DNA of 64,000 nucleotides from Glaciecola sp964621345. GTDB taxonomy: Bacteria; Pseudomonadota; Gammaproteobacteria; Enterobacterales; Alteromonadaceae. Under the pieces are notes generated by a model. That model had not been told where the DNA came from, made no database searches, and was given only the letters and a program-made list of their open reading frames with translations. A program made the position numbers and the translations under genes. The number at the start of each line of letters is the position of its first letter. Positions within the stretch are counted from its first letter, which is position 1. The DNA lies in contig CAZUON010000009.1 in the NCBI GenBank assembly GCA_964621345.1, positions 27,979 to 91,978 on the forward strand. The letters are read 5' to 3'. Below are positions 16,297 to 25,767 of the stretch, one piece after another.

Positions 16297-18036
16297 TTAC
16301 ATTTGCTCTAGGGTTTCAATTCCCAACATTTCAATACCCGCTTTTAGCGTATTTGCCGCTAATGCGCTTATACTTAATCGGCTATATTTAGTCGCCTCTG
16401 GCACGCCATCTTTAAGCATTGGGCTTGCCTCATAAAATTTCATAAACAAGCTAGCAAGTTCGTATAAATAGCTACACAACAAATGAGGACTTGCCTCCTG
16501 CGCTACCGCACGTAAGGTATCTTCGAATTGCAGAAGCTTCACTGCCAAAGCCTGTTCGCTGACATTTTCAATCATTACAGGCGCATTTTGTTCGCTCATG
16601 TTTACTTGTGCTTTTCTAAAAATACTACGAATACGTGTATATGCATATTGCAAATAAGGGGCGGTATTCCCCTCAAAACTGAGCATGGTGTCCCAGTCAA
16701 AAATATAATCAGTAGTTCTACTTTTACTTAAATCAGCGTACTTAATGGCACCAATTCCAATTACTTTTGCAATTTCCTCGGCACTTTTTGAGGTGCTTGA
16801 TGCAGCATTTTCAACACGCTCAGCCACAAGCTTTCCAGCGCGCTCAATGCCTTCATCCAGTAAATCACTTAACTTAATCGTACCACCGGTTCGTGTTTTA
16901 AAAGGTTTACCATCTTTGCCTAACATCATTCCAAATGGGCAGTGCTGGTAATGATGCGCTTGTGGCATATAACCCGCTTTACGCGCCACTAATTCAGTCT
17001 GCTTAAAATGCAGAGCTTGGCGCGCATCGGTAAATATCATGGTGCGATCAGCTTTTAAATTGTCACAGCGATACCGAATAGCCGCTAAATCAGTAGTAGA
17101 ATATAAATAGCCCCCACCCGATTTTTGAATGATATAAGCCGCGGGTTTACCCTCTTTATCGGCCATTTCAGGCAAAAACACTACGCTGGCACCTTGGTCT
17201 TTCACGGCAATTTTACGTGCTAACAAATCTTCTACTAATTCAGTTAACTGAGGGTTGTAGGCGCTCTCCCCCATAATATCAGTGCGCTCTAACGACACAT
17301 TGAGCTTGGCATACACATCTTCACTATGAGAAATAGAAATATCGATAAACTCCTCCCACAGTTTAAGGCAGTCAGCGTCACCACCTTGTAGTTTTACAAC
17401 ATACTCGCGCGCTCTATCGGCAAAACCCTCTTCTTGGTCAAAGCGGACTTTGGCTGCCCTATAAAAATCTTCTAAATCACTTAAGGCTTTACTCGCACCC
17501 GAGTCTTGCAACTGGTCTGATAAATGCGCGAGTAACATGCCAAACTGCGTACCCCAGTCTCCCATATGATTCTGACGAATAACCTTGTGTCCCAAAAATT
17601 CGAGCACCTTAACCACCGCGTCGCCAATAATTGTGCTACGCAAATGCCCCACGTGCATCTCTTTGGCTAGGTTGGGCGACGAATAATCAACCACCAAGGT
17701 TTGTGGCGTAACATCATTTATATTAAATCGCGCGTGGTGCAGGGCCTCATTTACCTGAGTACTTAGCCATGTTGCAGACAAATGAATATTGATAAAACCA
17801 GGGCCTGCAATTTCGCATTTATCGGCAATATCGCTAAGCTCTAACGCATTTAGGATATCTTGGGCAATATCTCTTGGCTTTTTCTTTAGTTGCTTTGCTA
17901 GCGCCATTGCACCATTAAATTGGTATTCACCAAATTCGGGGCGGGTACTTTTGCTAAGCGCAATCGCAGCATCTTGCACCCCTAAGGAGGCAAGCGCTTG
18001 AGTAAATCGTTCGGCTAAAATAGCTTGTATCAACAT
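16297..18036 (-). CDS. argS: Arginyl-tRNA synthetase
   Basis: Charges tRNA-Arg with arginine. At 579 residues it has the normal length. It has an N-terminal additional domain (residues 1-110), the class I HIGH motif in the form HVGHLRSTIIGD, and a C-terminal helical anticodon-binding domain with QYAYTRIRSIFRKA. It begins 12 bases after the prfC stop, so the two translation genes form one transcription unit on the minus strand. Confidence 0.97.
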   Translation of the reverse strand: MLIQAILAERFTQALASLGVQDAAIALSKSTRPEFGEYQFNGAMALAKQLKKKPRDIAQDILNALELSDIADKCEIAGPGFINIHLSATWLSTQVNEALHHARFNINDVTPQTLVVDYSSPNLAKEMHVGHLRSTIIGDAVVKVLEFLGHKVIRQNHMGDWGTQFGMLLAHLSDQLQDSGASKALSDLEDFYRAAKVRFDQEEGFADRAREYVVKLQGGDADCLKLWEEFIDISISHSEDVYAKLNVSLERTDIMGESAYNPQLTELVEDLLARKIAVKDQGASVVFLPEMADKEGKPAAYIIQKSGGGYLYSTTDLAAIRYRCDNLKADRTMIFTDARQALHFKQTELVARKAGYMPQAHHYQHCPFGMMLGKDGKPFKTRTGGTIKLSDLLDEGIERAGKLVAERVENAASSTSKSAEEIAKVIGIGAIKYADLSKSRTTDYIFDWDTMLSFEGNTAPYLQYAYTRIRSIFRKAQVNMSEQNAPVMIENVSEQALAVKLLQFEDTLRAVAQEASPHLLCSYLYELASLFMKFYEASPMLKDGVPEATKYSRLSISALAANTLKAGIEMLGIETLEQM

Positions 18037-18048
18037 GTAAATGTTCTC

Positions 18049-19635
18049 TTATTGTTCGCGCGTGGCGGCAAAAGTAATATCAGGGTAGCGTTCTTGAGAT
18101 AGCGATAAATTGACCATGGTCGGAGCAATGTAGGTAAGATTGTCTGCCCCATCGTACGCTAGGTTCTGCTCTGCTTTGCGCTGAAACTCGTCTACTTTTT
18201 TAGCGTCACCGTAGACCCAACGTGCAGTTGCTACATGAATATGCTCATAAATGGCATCAACGTTATATTCGGCTTTTAAGCGAGCAACGACCACATCAAA
18301 TTGTAGTACACCCACCGCGCCTACAATTAAATCGTTATTAATAAGCGGTCTAAACACTTGTACCGCCCCCTCTTCAGATAACTGAATCAAGCCTTTAAGC
18401 AATTGCTTTTGCTTAAGTGGGTCTTTTAATCTGATGCGTTTAAATAGTTCAGGGGCAAAGTTGGGAATACCCGTAAAACGATAATCCTTGCCCATGGTAA
18501 AGGTATCGCCAATGCGCATAGAGCCATGGTTATGCAGGCCAATAATATCGCCGGCGTAGGCCTCTTCTAAAAGTGCTCTGTCACCGGCTAAAAACGTCAA
18601 TGCATCAGAAATCCGCACATCTTTACCGATGCGCGTATGACGCATTTTCATTCCTTTTTGATACTTGCCTGAAACAATTCGGCAAAAGGCAATACGGTCG
18701 CGATGTTTAGGATCCATATTGGCTTGAATTTTAAATACAAAACCTGAAAACGCATTATCTTCAGAGTTTACATAGTTCTCAGCGTCGGTCATGCGCCCCT
18801 GGGGTTTTGGTGCCCACTCAACTAAACCGTCTAGTACATGATCTACGCCAAAGTTACCCAAAGCCGTACCAAAGTATACTGGGGTAAGTTCGCCTTTCAA
18901 AAAGGCCTCTAAATCAAATTCGTGTGACGCGCCCTTAACCAATTCGAGCATTTCTCTGAGCTCATCAGCATACTCGCCTACCGCTTCGTCTAACTCAGGG
19001 TTATTCAGCCCTTTAATAATGCGTTTATCTTGAATAGTGTGCCCTAAGCCGCTTTGATATAAAACCGTTTCATCGCGCAAAAGATGGTATACACCTTTAA
19101 ACTCTTTTCCCATGCCAATCGGCCAGGTGATGGGAGCACATTTTATTTTAAGGACATCTTCAACTTCATCTAACAAATCGATAGGGTCACGGGTATCGCG
19201 GTCGAGCTTATTCATAAAGGTCACAATGGGCGTATCGCGCAGGCGCGTGACTTCCATCAGCTTTATGGTTCTATCCTCAACCCCTTTCGCCGCATCAATG
19301 ACCATCAAACATGAATCTACCGCAGTGAGTGTGCGGTAAGTATCTTCAGAGAAATCTTCGTGTCCTGGAGTATCGAGTAAATTGACCAAATGCTCATTAT
19401 AGGGAAACTGCATCACCGAGGTTGTAACTGAAATCCCGCGTTCTTTTTCCATCTCCATCCAATCGGACTTAGCGTGTTGACCCGATTTTTTCCCCTTTAC
19501 CGTGCCCGCTACCTGTAGCGCATTACCAAATAAAAGTACTTTTTCGGTGATTGTGGTTTTACCCGCATCGGGGTGAGAGATGATAGCGAAGGTTCTTCGC
19601 TTGTTAATTTCTTCAATAATATTGGCAGCAGCCAT
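18049..19635 (-). CDS. prfC: Peptide chain release factor 3
   Basis: GTPase that removes RF1 or RF2 from the ribosome after peptide release. At 528 residues it has the normal length. The P-loop HPDAGKTT is at 21-28. Other G-domain motifs are DTPGHEDFSEDTYR (G3) and NKLDRD (G4), and the GTP-binding switch region contains RGISVTTSVMQF. It is followed by argS after 12 bases. RF2 (prfB) is encoded only about 3 kb away on the same strand, which puts two termination factors close together. Confidence 0.97.
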   Translation of the reverse strand: MAAANIIEEINKRRTFAIISHPDAGKTTITEKVLLFGNALQVAGTVKGKKSGQHAKSDWMEMEKERGISVTTSVMQFPYNEHLVNLLDTPGHEDFSEDTYRTLTAVDSCLMVIDAAKGVEDRTIKLMEVTRLRDTPIVTFMNKLDRDTRDPIDLLDEVEDVLKIKCAPITWPIGMGKEFKGVYHLLRDETVLYQSGLGHTIQDKRIIKGLNNPELDEAVGEYADELREMLELVKGASHEFDLEAFLKGELTPVYFGTALGNFGVDHVLDGLVEWAPKPQGRMTDAENYVNSEDNAFSGFVFKIQANMDPKHRDRIAFCRIVSGKYQKGMKMRHTRIGKDVRISDALTFLAGDRALLEEAYAGDIIGLHNHGSMRIGDTFTMGKDYRFTGIPNFAPELFKRIRLKDPLKQKQLLKGLIQLSEEGAVQVFRPLINNDLIVGAVGVLQFDVVVARLKAEYNVDAIYEHIHVATARWVYGDAKKVDEFQRKAEQNLAYDGADNLTYIAPTMVNLSLSQERYPDITFAATREQ

Positions 19636-19884
19636 GGATAATTTCCCACTTCAACACACACTGTGTTGATTTTGTATGTGATTTTTTAAATTCTAAAAGC
19701 TCTGAGCACGTCTAACTAACGTCAGCGTTTTAAAAATGACGAGGCAGGGCTTGGGCGCGCGCAATTGTAACAAACCGCACCCCCGACTGAAAATGTTTTA
19801 CGCTTTAGTGCACAAGTTTTGTAAAACGCGCTATTCTTGCCAGTAGACGTATTAATCATCTACGGACTTTCCTACCTTTAATTT

Positions 19885-20802
19885 ATGACCACAAGTATAG
19901 TCAGCACTAAGGTTTTACCCGGCATACTCATGGCCCTTGCCGGTACATTTATGTTCTCCATGAAGCCTATACTAATTAAACAGGCTTATGCACTAGGGCT
20001 TTCAAGTGAGCAAGTTATTACCTTACGTATGCTTTTTGCTATGCCTTTTTACGCGAGCGTATTGCTATTTTATTGGGTAAAGCACAACCATAAACGCAGT
20101 GCATACTTGCGACACATTTTACCGGTGGCTGGTCTTGGCATATTGGGCTATTTTATTGCCAGTTATTTAGACCTGTTAGGCTTACAATACATTAGTGCTC
20201 AGTTGGAGCGCGTGGTGCTGTTTTGCTTTCCTACTATTGTGGTAGTGATGTCTTATGTGTTTTTTAAAACGAAGTTACCTAAAAACATTTGGTGGTTACT
20301 TGGGATGTCATATTGCGGGATTTTGTTAATCTTTGGGCATGACTTAAGCACACTAGGTGCTGAGGTAGCAACCGGCACTGCCTTGGTGTTTGCAAGCGCC
20401 TTAGCTTTTGCCATTTATGTACTTTGGAGTAAGCCGATTATGAGCAAAATTGGTAGCCAAATGTTTACCAGCATTGCCATGATTTCGGCCAGCATCGCCA
20501 TATGCATCTTCTTCTTTTCCACAGAAGATGCAAACAGCTTATTGGTGTCTGCAGATGCCTACCTTTTAGTGGCAGGCATCGCCTTTTTCTGTACTGTTAT
20601 TCCCTCTTTATTGGTAGCAGAGGCGATTCATACTATAGGTCCTGAACGTACAAGTATTGTGAGCACCAGTGGCCCGGCTATTACTTCAATATTTGCGGTA
20701 CTTTGGCTAGGAGAGTTGTTTACGATTTATCACGCATTGGGACTAACATTAATTATGCTTGCCGTTGGTTTGATGATGACGAAGAGCAAGGCGCCGGCTT
20801 AA
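19885..20802 (+). CDS. EamA/DMT-family transporter
   Basis: A 305-residue inner-membrane protein with ten hydrophobic segments in two repeated halves, the drug/metabolite transporter (EamA) pattern. Each half has the typical start: GTFMFSMKPILIKQAY in the first and ALAFAIYVLWSKPIM in the second. The second half ends with the GPAITSIFAVLWLGEL motif seen in EamA repeats. The substrate is unknown and is probably a metabolite or amino acid exported. It is divergent from prfC with a 249-base gap holding both promoters, and convergent with rimI with only 9 bases between stops. Confidence 0.85.
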   Translation: MTTSIVSTKVLPGILMALAGTFMFSMKPILIKQAYALGLSSEQVITLRMLFAMPFYASVLLFYWVKHNHKRSAYLRHILPVAGLGILGYFIASYLDLLGLQYISAQLERVVLFCFPTIVVVMSYVFFKTKLPKNIWWLLGMSYCGILLIFGHDLSTLGAEVATGTALVFASALAFAIYVLWSKPIMSKIGSQMFTSIAMISASIAICIFFFSTEDANSLLVSADAYLLVAGIAFFCTVIPSLLVAEAIHTIGPERTSIVSTSGPAITSIFAVLWLGELFTIYHALGLTLIMLAVGLMMTKSKAPA

Positions 20803-20811
20803 GCAGTTAAA

Positions 20812-21261
20812 TCAATCTACTGTTAACTGAAAAATTAGTGCGTTCTCAGGTTCGCCATCTTCATCTTGATAATAATTTGTGCGAGTAGCGATGTGTCTAA
20901 AGTCATGTCGTTTATAAAGCGCAATAGCGGCAAAATTACTTTGCCTTACTTCTAAATGCACTCGCTTGATGCCTGCTTGGGTAAGTTTATCAATACCTGT
21001 TACTAGCAATTGTGTGGCTATTCCAGTGTGGCGGTAGTTTGGATTCACACAAATGTCTTCTATTTCAGCTTCATCTAACACATGGCTTAGCATCAAGTAA
21101 CCTAACATTGTTTCGTCTGGCGTTTGCTGCAATGCAACTAAAGAAAAAGGCCTAAGAAGTGAGTCAGCAAATAGTTTTTCTGACCAAGCTTGGTTGCGGT
21201 GCTCGCAAAATAATTGGTATGCCTCAATCACATGCTTTGATTGAGCCTGCATGATGTTCAC
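20812..21261 (-). CDS. rimI: Ribosomal protein bS18 alanine N-acetyltransferase
   Basis: GNAT-fold enzyme that acetylates the N-terminal alanine of ribosomal protein bS18. At 149 residues it has the family length. The acetyl-CoA loop lies in VNPNYRHTGIATQLL, and HLEVRQSNFAAIALYKRHDF with NYYQDEDGEPENALIF matches the RimI C-terminal half, including the Tyr used as general acid. It begins one base after the preceding holD-like stop. The holD-rimI pair is common in gammaproteobacteria and supports both calls. Confidence 0.92.
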   Translation of the reverse strand: MNIMQAQSKHVIEAYQLFCEHRNQAWSEKLFADSLLRPFSLVALQQTPDETMLGYLMLSHVLDEAEIEDICVNPNYRHTGIATQLLVTGIDKLTQAGIKRVHLEVRQSNFAAIALYKRHDFRHIATRTNYYQDEDGEPENALIFQLTVD

Positions 21262-21262
21262 T

Positions 21263-21550
21263 TTAGAGCTCGACGTTGGCTTTTATGTGCTGCCATATTT
21301 CGCGTTTTAGCACGGCATCATCAATATCAAGAGTAAAAGGGAGTATCAGTTGTTTAGTGATAGGGTCGTAGCTAATGGGGGCGCTATCGCTAAATTGGCA
21401 ATTATCTTCACTAAGATTTAATAGATTTAAAAGGCTTGGAAACCAAGATTTTTTGAGGACTGCCGCTTTCTCGCTGTCTTTTTTGTAGGGCCGATAAACG
21501 TCAATACCCATGGCTTGTAAACACGAAATTTGCTGACTCGCAATACTCAT
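21263..21550 (-). CDS. holD: DNA polymerase III psi subunit-like protein
   Basis: A 95-residue protein. Its N-terminus, ISCLQAMGIDVYRPY, fits the psi subunit, whose first residues bind chi and link the clamp loader to SSB. The C-terminal LKREIWQHIKANVEL resembles the end of the family. It is shorter than E. coli HolD (137), as is usual for marine relatives. Psi is poorly conserved, so the call leans on gene order: it abuts rimI, as holD does in many gammaproteobacteria. The tRNA-Trp gene lies upstream of it on the same strand. Confidence 0.7.
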   Translation of the reverse strand: MSIASQQISCLQAMGIDVYRPYKKDSEKAAVLKKSWFPSLLNLLNLSEDNCQFSDSAPISYDPITKQLILPFTLDIDDAVLKREIWQHIKANVEL

Positions 21551-21593
21551 ATTATGGCCTGTAGGCTATTGCCCTTAAAAAGCTCTAAGAAAG

Positions 21594-21670
21594 TGGCAGG
21601 GGTGGAGGGACTCGAACCCCCAGCCATCGGTTTTGGAGACCGCTGTTCTACCAATTGGAACTACACCCCT
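21594..21670 (-). tRNA. trpT: tRNA-Trp (anticodon CCA)
   Basis: The cloverleaf folds with acceptor stem AGGGGTG/CACCCCT, D stem GTTC/GAAC, anticodon loop CTCCAAA with CCA at positions 34-36, T stem GGGGG/CCCTC and loop TTCGAGT, discriminator G and an encoded 3' CCA. Length is 77 including CCA; the D loop has one base more than in E. coli. The outer anticodon-stem pair (27-43) is a G-A mismatch rather than a Watson-Crick pair. It is a lone tRNA between holD and the thiamine kinase-like gene. Confidence 0.97.
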
Positions 21671-21715
21671 AGGAATCACGTGCATTATAGCGAGCACCGT
21701 GAATAAATAAAGCAT

Positions 21716-22567
21716 TTATTTTTGTTTGTTTAACTGCCTATTTTGATGATATTCATTTGCCTGCCACCAAAGTTGATGGGTAAAGATCACCAATACCTGC
21801 AATGTTTTAGTGCGCTGCAGCACTTCCTCTCGATGAAAGTCTGATAATTCGATATAGCGCATAATCAATAAATTCGCATCTTTTTGCGTAAACTGATTGG
21901 CCAAAATACAAGCAATCAAATCAAAAAAACGACAGCCCCGAGCGGCATATTCCCAATCGATGTATTTATTTTGACCAACAAGTACATGTTCAAGCTGCAA
22001 ATCGTTATGACAAAGCACAAAATCATCACCGTATCGGCGTTCATAATCGCGCCATATCTTGGTGTACTCTTGTAATTTTTTATACCATTTCTTTTGTGGG
22101 TCCTGCACATATTTTAGGTAGCGCTTCCAGTGCGCGACTAAATCTATGGTATCTGTCTCTACTGGGCACTCATGAATGTGGTGTAAGGCTTGAGCAAGCG
22201 TATTGATGCTAGTCTCGACATTAGCGAAAACACCACTCAACGCTTGTGTATTACTTAAAAAACTAGCACCCTCTTTATTGACGCTAAAGTCTAGCCATTG
22301 CTCAATATACACGTCTTGTTTGTCTGACAAATGAATAGGACTCGCGGCTATATTCACTTCAGCTAGCTTTTGCTGTAACGCAAATAAAGCATCGCGTTTC
22401 ACGGGTAGCCAGCGATTGCCAACAAAGTGTTTTACTAAGTATTTTTGCGCATCAATTTGCAGGCAATAATTGTGGTTAATGGTACCGCCTTGCAACCTAT
22501 TGAGGTTCACCTGCTCGCCAGCACCGAGTTGTTTAACACAATAATCTAAAAGGTGGTGAAACTGCAT
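21716..22567 (-). CDS. thiK: Thiamine kinase-like phosphotransferase
   Basis: A 283-residue aminoglycoside/choline kinase-fold protein. RLQGGTINHNYCLQ forms the nucleotide loop, KYLVKHF carries the ATP-binding lysine, CHNDLQLEHVLV is the catalytic Brenner motif with its Asp, and YIDWEYA is the metal-binding DxE-like motif. The fold is shared by kinases of thiamine, choline and others. Its place at the end of a TPP-riboswitch operon with a thiamine-type receptor, a thiamine-binding protein and a PnuT-like permease points to phosphorylation of imported thiamine. It starts 40 bases after the permease stop. Confidence 0.8.
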   Translation of the reverse strand: MQFHHLLDYCVKQLGAGEQVNLNRLQGGTINHNYCLQIDAQKYLVKHFVGNRWLPVKRDALFALQQKLAEVNIAASPIHLSDKQDVYIEQWLDFSVNKEGASFLSNTQALSGVFANVETSINTLAQALHHIHECPVETDTIDLVAHWKRYLKYVQDPQKKWYKKLQEYTKIWRDYERRYGDDFVLCHNDLQLEHVLVGQNKYIDWEYAARGCRFFDLIACILANQFTQKDANLLIMRYIELSDFHREEVLQRTKTLQVLVIFTHQLWWQANEYHQNRQLNKQK

Positions 22568-22607
22568 TATCTACTATAACTCCGCCATTGCCCAATCACT
22601 AAAGGGC

Positions 22608-23234
22608 TTATGCCTGCCTTAACTCTTCATCAAAATTTAAACTTTGTGACCAATTCACATACCCTCGCATGGCAATCACGATGTACACCGCCATTAACGC
22701 TACAGTTAAATATAGTCCGTTCGCGATAAACAAATACACACTTAAAAAGTTTATGACGCACCAATACATCCATGACTGCAAGTATTTTTTTACAGTTAAA
22801 TAGGTCACGAGTAAGGAAAATACTGTGATCCCCGCATCTAAATACAACAAATCATAGTTGAACCACTGCTGCGCAATACTCTTAGCTAAAAAGCTAAGCA
22901 ATACCGTTAACACAATACCAGCGACTAGAATCCTAACATGCAAATTTAGCGGCATTTGTAGGCTCACAAAGCGCTCATCATTAGAGCGCCTCCAATGCAA
23001 AAAGCCGACTACTGCCATTATTAAGTAGTAGGCATTTAACATTAACTGAAAGAGCAAAGACACATCCCAAAACACAAACATAAAGAGCGTAGTAGACACA
23101 AAGGCCGCAGGCCAACAAAAGATAGAACCTTCTGCTGCCAACCATACATAGGCCACCGACAGCACTACTGCGAATATCTCAAGCAGGCTTTGTTGTTGCC
23201 ATTGAGCAATCACAATGGCAGATATGTCTTCCAT
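22608..23234 (-). CDS. pnuT: PnuC-family permease, probable thiamine transporter
   Basis: A 208-residue inner-membrane protein with seven hydrophobic segments, the PnuC fold. It contains the family motifs SIFCWPAAFVSTTLFM and YYLIMAVVGFLHWRRS, with the WxxW-like region lining the substrate path. PnuC carries nicotinamide riboside, while PnuT relatives carry thiamine by facilitated diffusion with trapping by a kinase. The TPP riboswitch and kinase in the same operon support thiamine. The ATG at 23234 overlaps the preceding stop as TAATG, so it is translationally coupled to the thiamine-binding protein. Confidence 0.85.
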   Translation of the reverse strand: MEDISAIVIAQWQQQSLLEIFAVVLSVAYVWLAAEGSIFCWPAAFVSTTLFMFVFWDVSLLFQLMLNAYYLIMAVVGFLHWRRSNDERFVSLQMPLNLHVRILVAGIVLTVLLSFLAKSIAQQWFNYDLLYLDAGITVFSLLVTYLTVKKYLQSWMYWCVINFLSVYLFIANGLYLTVALMAVYIVIAMRGYVNWSQSLNFDEELRQA

Positions 23235-23488
23235 TAGCTAAGTTCCATGTTGGTCCCGTTTAAAAACTTACAAACGAAAATCGCTTGCCCGACTTCTTCG
23301 TGAGTCACTTGCATCTCTTTTTGTAGCACCGTCATCACAAAAGCATTGTCTCCGGCAATAACCGTACTGGTGTCAGATGTTTTCACATACAAGTCAGTAT
23401 ACTGATTTAATCGCATAATAAAGTCTTTAATTGGCCCTAAATATTCTTGATTGAGCGGGTAAAGTGATATTTCAACAACTAAACGCAT
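23234..23488 (-). CDS. YkoF/MTH1187-type thiamine-binding protein
   Basis: An 84-residue cytoplasmic protein beginning MRLVVEISLYPLNQEYLGPI and ending with an alpha-beta half like that of the thiamine-binding (YkoF/MTH1187) ferredoxin-like fold: VEISLYPL on strand 1, a helix with IKDFIMRLNQY, then a TSDTSTVIAGD loop. Members bind thiamine or hydroxymethylpyrimidine. The ATG at 23488 follows AAGGAAAAGCTC and is preferred over an upstream in-frame start at 23515. It is sandwiched between the receptor and the permease in the thiamine operon and may hold or pass on the vitamin. Confidence 0.78.
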   Translation of the reverse strand: MRLVVEISLYPLNQEYLGPIKDFIMRLNQYTDLYVKTSDTSTVIAGDNAFVMTVLQKEMQVTHEEVGQAIFVCKFLNGTNMELS

Positions 23489-23545
23489 GAGCTTTTCCTT
23501 ATATTTTGTATACACATAATTTGCTAATAAGCCTAATCAGAGATA

Positions 23546-23573
23546 AACAGGCTAGAGCCCTCTTCAGCCTGTT
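23546..23573 (-). terminator. Intra-operon hairpin after the thiamine receptor gene
   Basis: The inverted repeat AACAGGCT / AGCCTGTT (8 bp, 12-base interior) is followed by TATCTCT on the minus strand. It lies between the receptor stop and the thiamine-binding protein gene. The short U tail suggests a leaky terminator or an mRNA-stabilising hairpin that would let the receptor be made in excess over the downstream proteins. Confidence 0.45.
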
Positions 23574-23601
23574 CCATCGTGCGGTTTAAGTGTTTAATTG
23601 C

Positions 23602-25707
23602 CTAGTATAAATACTGATAAGATACACCCACCTGACGCGGCTGACCAAATTGAAAGTAAGGCTCATCAAACGCGTACTCATCTCGTGGGTCGTTACTGAA
23701 ACCACCAAATCCACGGGTATAAATAAGCTCATCGGTAAGATTTTTTACCCATAGTCTTACGTTATGGTTATTAGACTGCCAGCTAATATGGGTATTGACT
23801 ACCACAGTCGAAGGCGAGCGTTCTTCGTGTCCGTCGGAAAAGCGAAATTCGTCTTTTGCTTCCATGTCGATAAACCACGACCAATCGGCACTCAATTGCA
23901 GATTTGACGAAACATAGGCTGTGTAACTAGGCGCTTGAGCCTGGTCTTGGGTTGGCACAAAGCTGCCGTCTAGTCGCTCATAATTACCAAAGGTAGCATC
24001 TAAGTAACCTAGATTTGCCTTGAGTAACCACGACTGCGTTAACTGCCAGCTTGAGCTTAGCTCCAAGCCTTTGTTCGTGCCCGTATCTGCATTACGAATG
24101 GCATCTGCAAAACCAGTCACAATAGTGCCGTCATCAAGTTCATTCTCAAACACAGCAAAATCACTGACTTGTGCATCTTGACGACGCATGTAAAACGCGG
24201 TGAGCTGATAATTAAACGCGTTATCAAGTAAGACGCCTTTTATACCGGCCTCAAAATTCCAATTGTATTCAGGGTCAAAGCGCCTTTCGTTGCCACTTAA
24301 ACGCTGATCAAAGTTGAAGCCACCTGCTTTATAGCCTCGCGATACACTGGCGTATAACAGGGATGCATCTAATTCGTAGTCAAGGCTAATAGCACCTGCA
24401 AACAAAGTGTCATCAATTGATTCAACAAACGCATCTGAGTCAGCATAATCGGCCTCAAATTGCTCTACACGAGAGCCTATGGTTAACGTAGTTTTGTCGC
24501 CAAAACCAATAGCATATTGCCCGAAAATAGCTGCCGACTGCGGGCTATACTGACTTGTGAAATCGCCGCTGTTAAACGTATACTCGCGAAGCAGGTCTTC
24601 GTCTGCATCATTAAACTTCACCCCTACAACCCACTCATTTGCCATAACGGCGTTTGCTTGGCTACTTACACTCGCTTGAAAACTGCTTCGGCGAACATCT
24701 CTAAGGTAGCGGTCAAACGACGAATAGGTAAATGGATGAAACGCCGGATATGTCCAATCTTCGTCATATCCATAATCAAATTCGCCGTCTAAATGCGTTA
24801 AAATAAATTGTGCATCAACACTTTCAAAAGATTTTTGATATTTTGCACTCGCGGCATATGCTGAGGTTTTATCAAAGCCGGGTTCATCTGATTGCGTCAC
24901 ATTGTCATTATCTAAAGAGAATGCGTCGTAGCCATTGTCTATATCAAAATAATAAAGATTCAACGCTATGCTGTCGGTGTCGTTTAATTCTTTTTTAATA
25001 AATAAAGTGGCGGTACTTTCGTCGATATTGTTAGTGTCATCAGTATCTAAAAAAGCGTTATATACATCACCGTCTTCTTGGTTTATTTGCGCGCTGGCTT
25101 TAAACGATAGCCCATTGCCAAGAGATTGTCCGTAAGCTCCACCGAGTTGTAACGCGTTGTTTTGGGCAGCAGTAGCAGAGAACATGGCAGAGGTATCTTC
25201 ACTTGCAGGATTACTTACGAGCTTAATTACTCCACCTAAGCTGTTCACGCCAACCGCTACCGATTGTGGCCCTGATAAAAGCTCAACTTGGCGCAAATCA
25301 TACAAGGTTGCAAGGCTACCTAAACCTGAGATATCAATGTCGTCTAATAAAAGACCAATAGAGGGATTAACCGGCTCTGAGAATTGACTGCGCTCACCTA
25401 TTCCTCTTATTTGGATAAATTTTCCGCGACTCGAGCCTGCGGTAAAATTAACGTTTGGCAGCACCCCAACTAAGTCTTGTAAGTGTCGAGCTTGGCGGTC
25501 AACGATTAAGGCTTCAGACAACACAAAGTTGCTGCCCGGTAAATCAGACAAATCTCGCGACGAGAGACTCGTTGTGACCTCAATGCGTTCAATACTCGCC
25601 TCTATTTGAGCATCGCCGTTGTTTGCGTTCGAAGTTTGTGCAAAAGCACTGGCACTGCTAACTAACAGGGCACTGTGTATCGCTAAGTATAAACATGTGT
25701 GTTTCAT
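23602..25707 (-). CDS. TonB-dependent receptor for thiamine (OMR1-like)
   Basis: A 701-residue outer-membrane receptor. A signal peptide ends ASAFAQ, then comes a TonB-box-like ERIEVTTSL, a plug domain (RHLQDLVGVLPNVNFTAG and IQIRGIGERSQF) and a 22-strand barrel ending in YQYLY with a terminal aromatic residue. The TPP riboswitch directly upstream marks it as a receptor for thiamine or a related compound. The chosen ATG at 25707 has AGAAGAG before it. The longer open frame to 25773 would run into the riboswitch. It is the first gene of the thiamine salvage operon. Confidence 0.9.
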   Translation of the reverse strand: MKHTCLYLAIHSALLVSSASAFAQTSNANNGDAQIEASIERIEVTTSLSSRDLSDLPGSNFVLSEALIVDRQARHLQDLVGVLPNVNFTAGSSRGKFIQIRGIGERSQFSEPVNPSIGLLLDDIDISGLGSLATLYDLRQVELLSGPQSVAVGVNSLGGVIKLVSNPASEDTSAMFSATAAQNNALQLGGAYGQSLGNGLSFKASAQINQEDGDVYNAFLDTDDTNNIDESTATLFIKKELNDTDSIALNLYYFDIDNGYDAFSLDNDNVTQSDEPGFDKTSAYAASAKYQKSFESVDAQFILTHLDGEFDYGYDEDWTYPAFHPFTYSSFDRYLRDVRRSSFQASVSSQANAVMANEWVVGVKFNDADEDLLREYTFNSGDFTSQYSPQSAAIFGQYAIGFGDKTTLTIGSRVEQFEADYADSDAFVESIDDTLFAGAISLDYELDASLLYASVSRGYKAGGFNFDQRLSGNERRFDPEYNWNFEAGIKGVLLDNAFNYQLTAFYMRRQDAQVSDFAVFENELDDGTIVTGFADAIRNADTGTNKGLELSSSWQLTQSWLLKANLGYLDATFGNYERLDGSFVPTQDQAQAPSYTAYVSSNLQLSADWSWFIDMEAKDEFRFSDGHEERSPSTVVVNTHISWQSNNHNVRLWVKNLTDELIYTRGFGGFSNDPRDEYAFDEPYFQFGQPRQVGVSYQYLY

Positions 25708-25710
25708 ATG

Positions 25711-25735
25711 GGATCTCTTCTTTATGAAAAGATCC
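25711..25735 (-). promoter_or_regulatory. Hairpin covering the receptor ribosome binding site
   Basis: On the minus strand GGATCTTTTC pairs with GAAGAGATCC (10 bp, one G-U pair, loop ATAAA). The right arm contains the AGAAGAG ribosome binding site and ends three bases before the ATG. Placed between a TPP aptamer and the start codon, it fits a translational off-switch. The matching anti-sequestor was not worked out. Confidence 0.7.
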
Positions 25736-25767
25736 GGCATTACGGCAGGTATTAGGTGATATGTGTC

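Noticed and set aside
21594..21670. tRNA-Trp as an integration site of a genomic island
   Set aside because: No integrase gene, no repeated tRNA 3' end and no foreign-looking genes were seen next to it.
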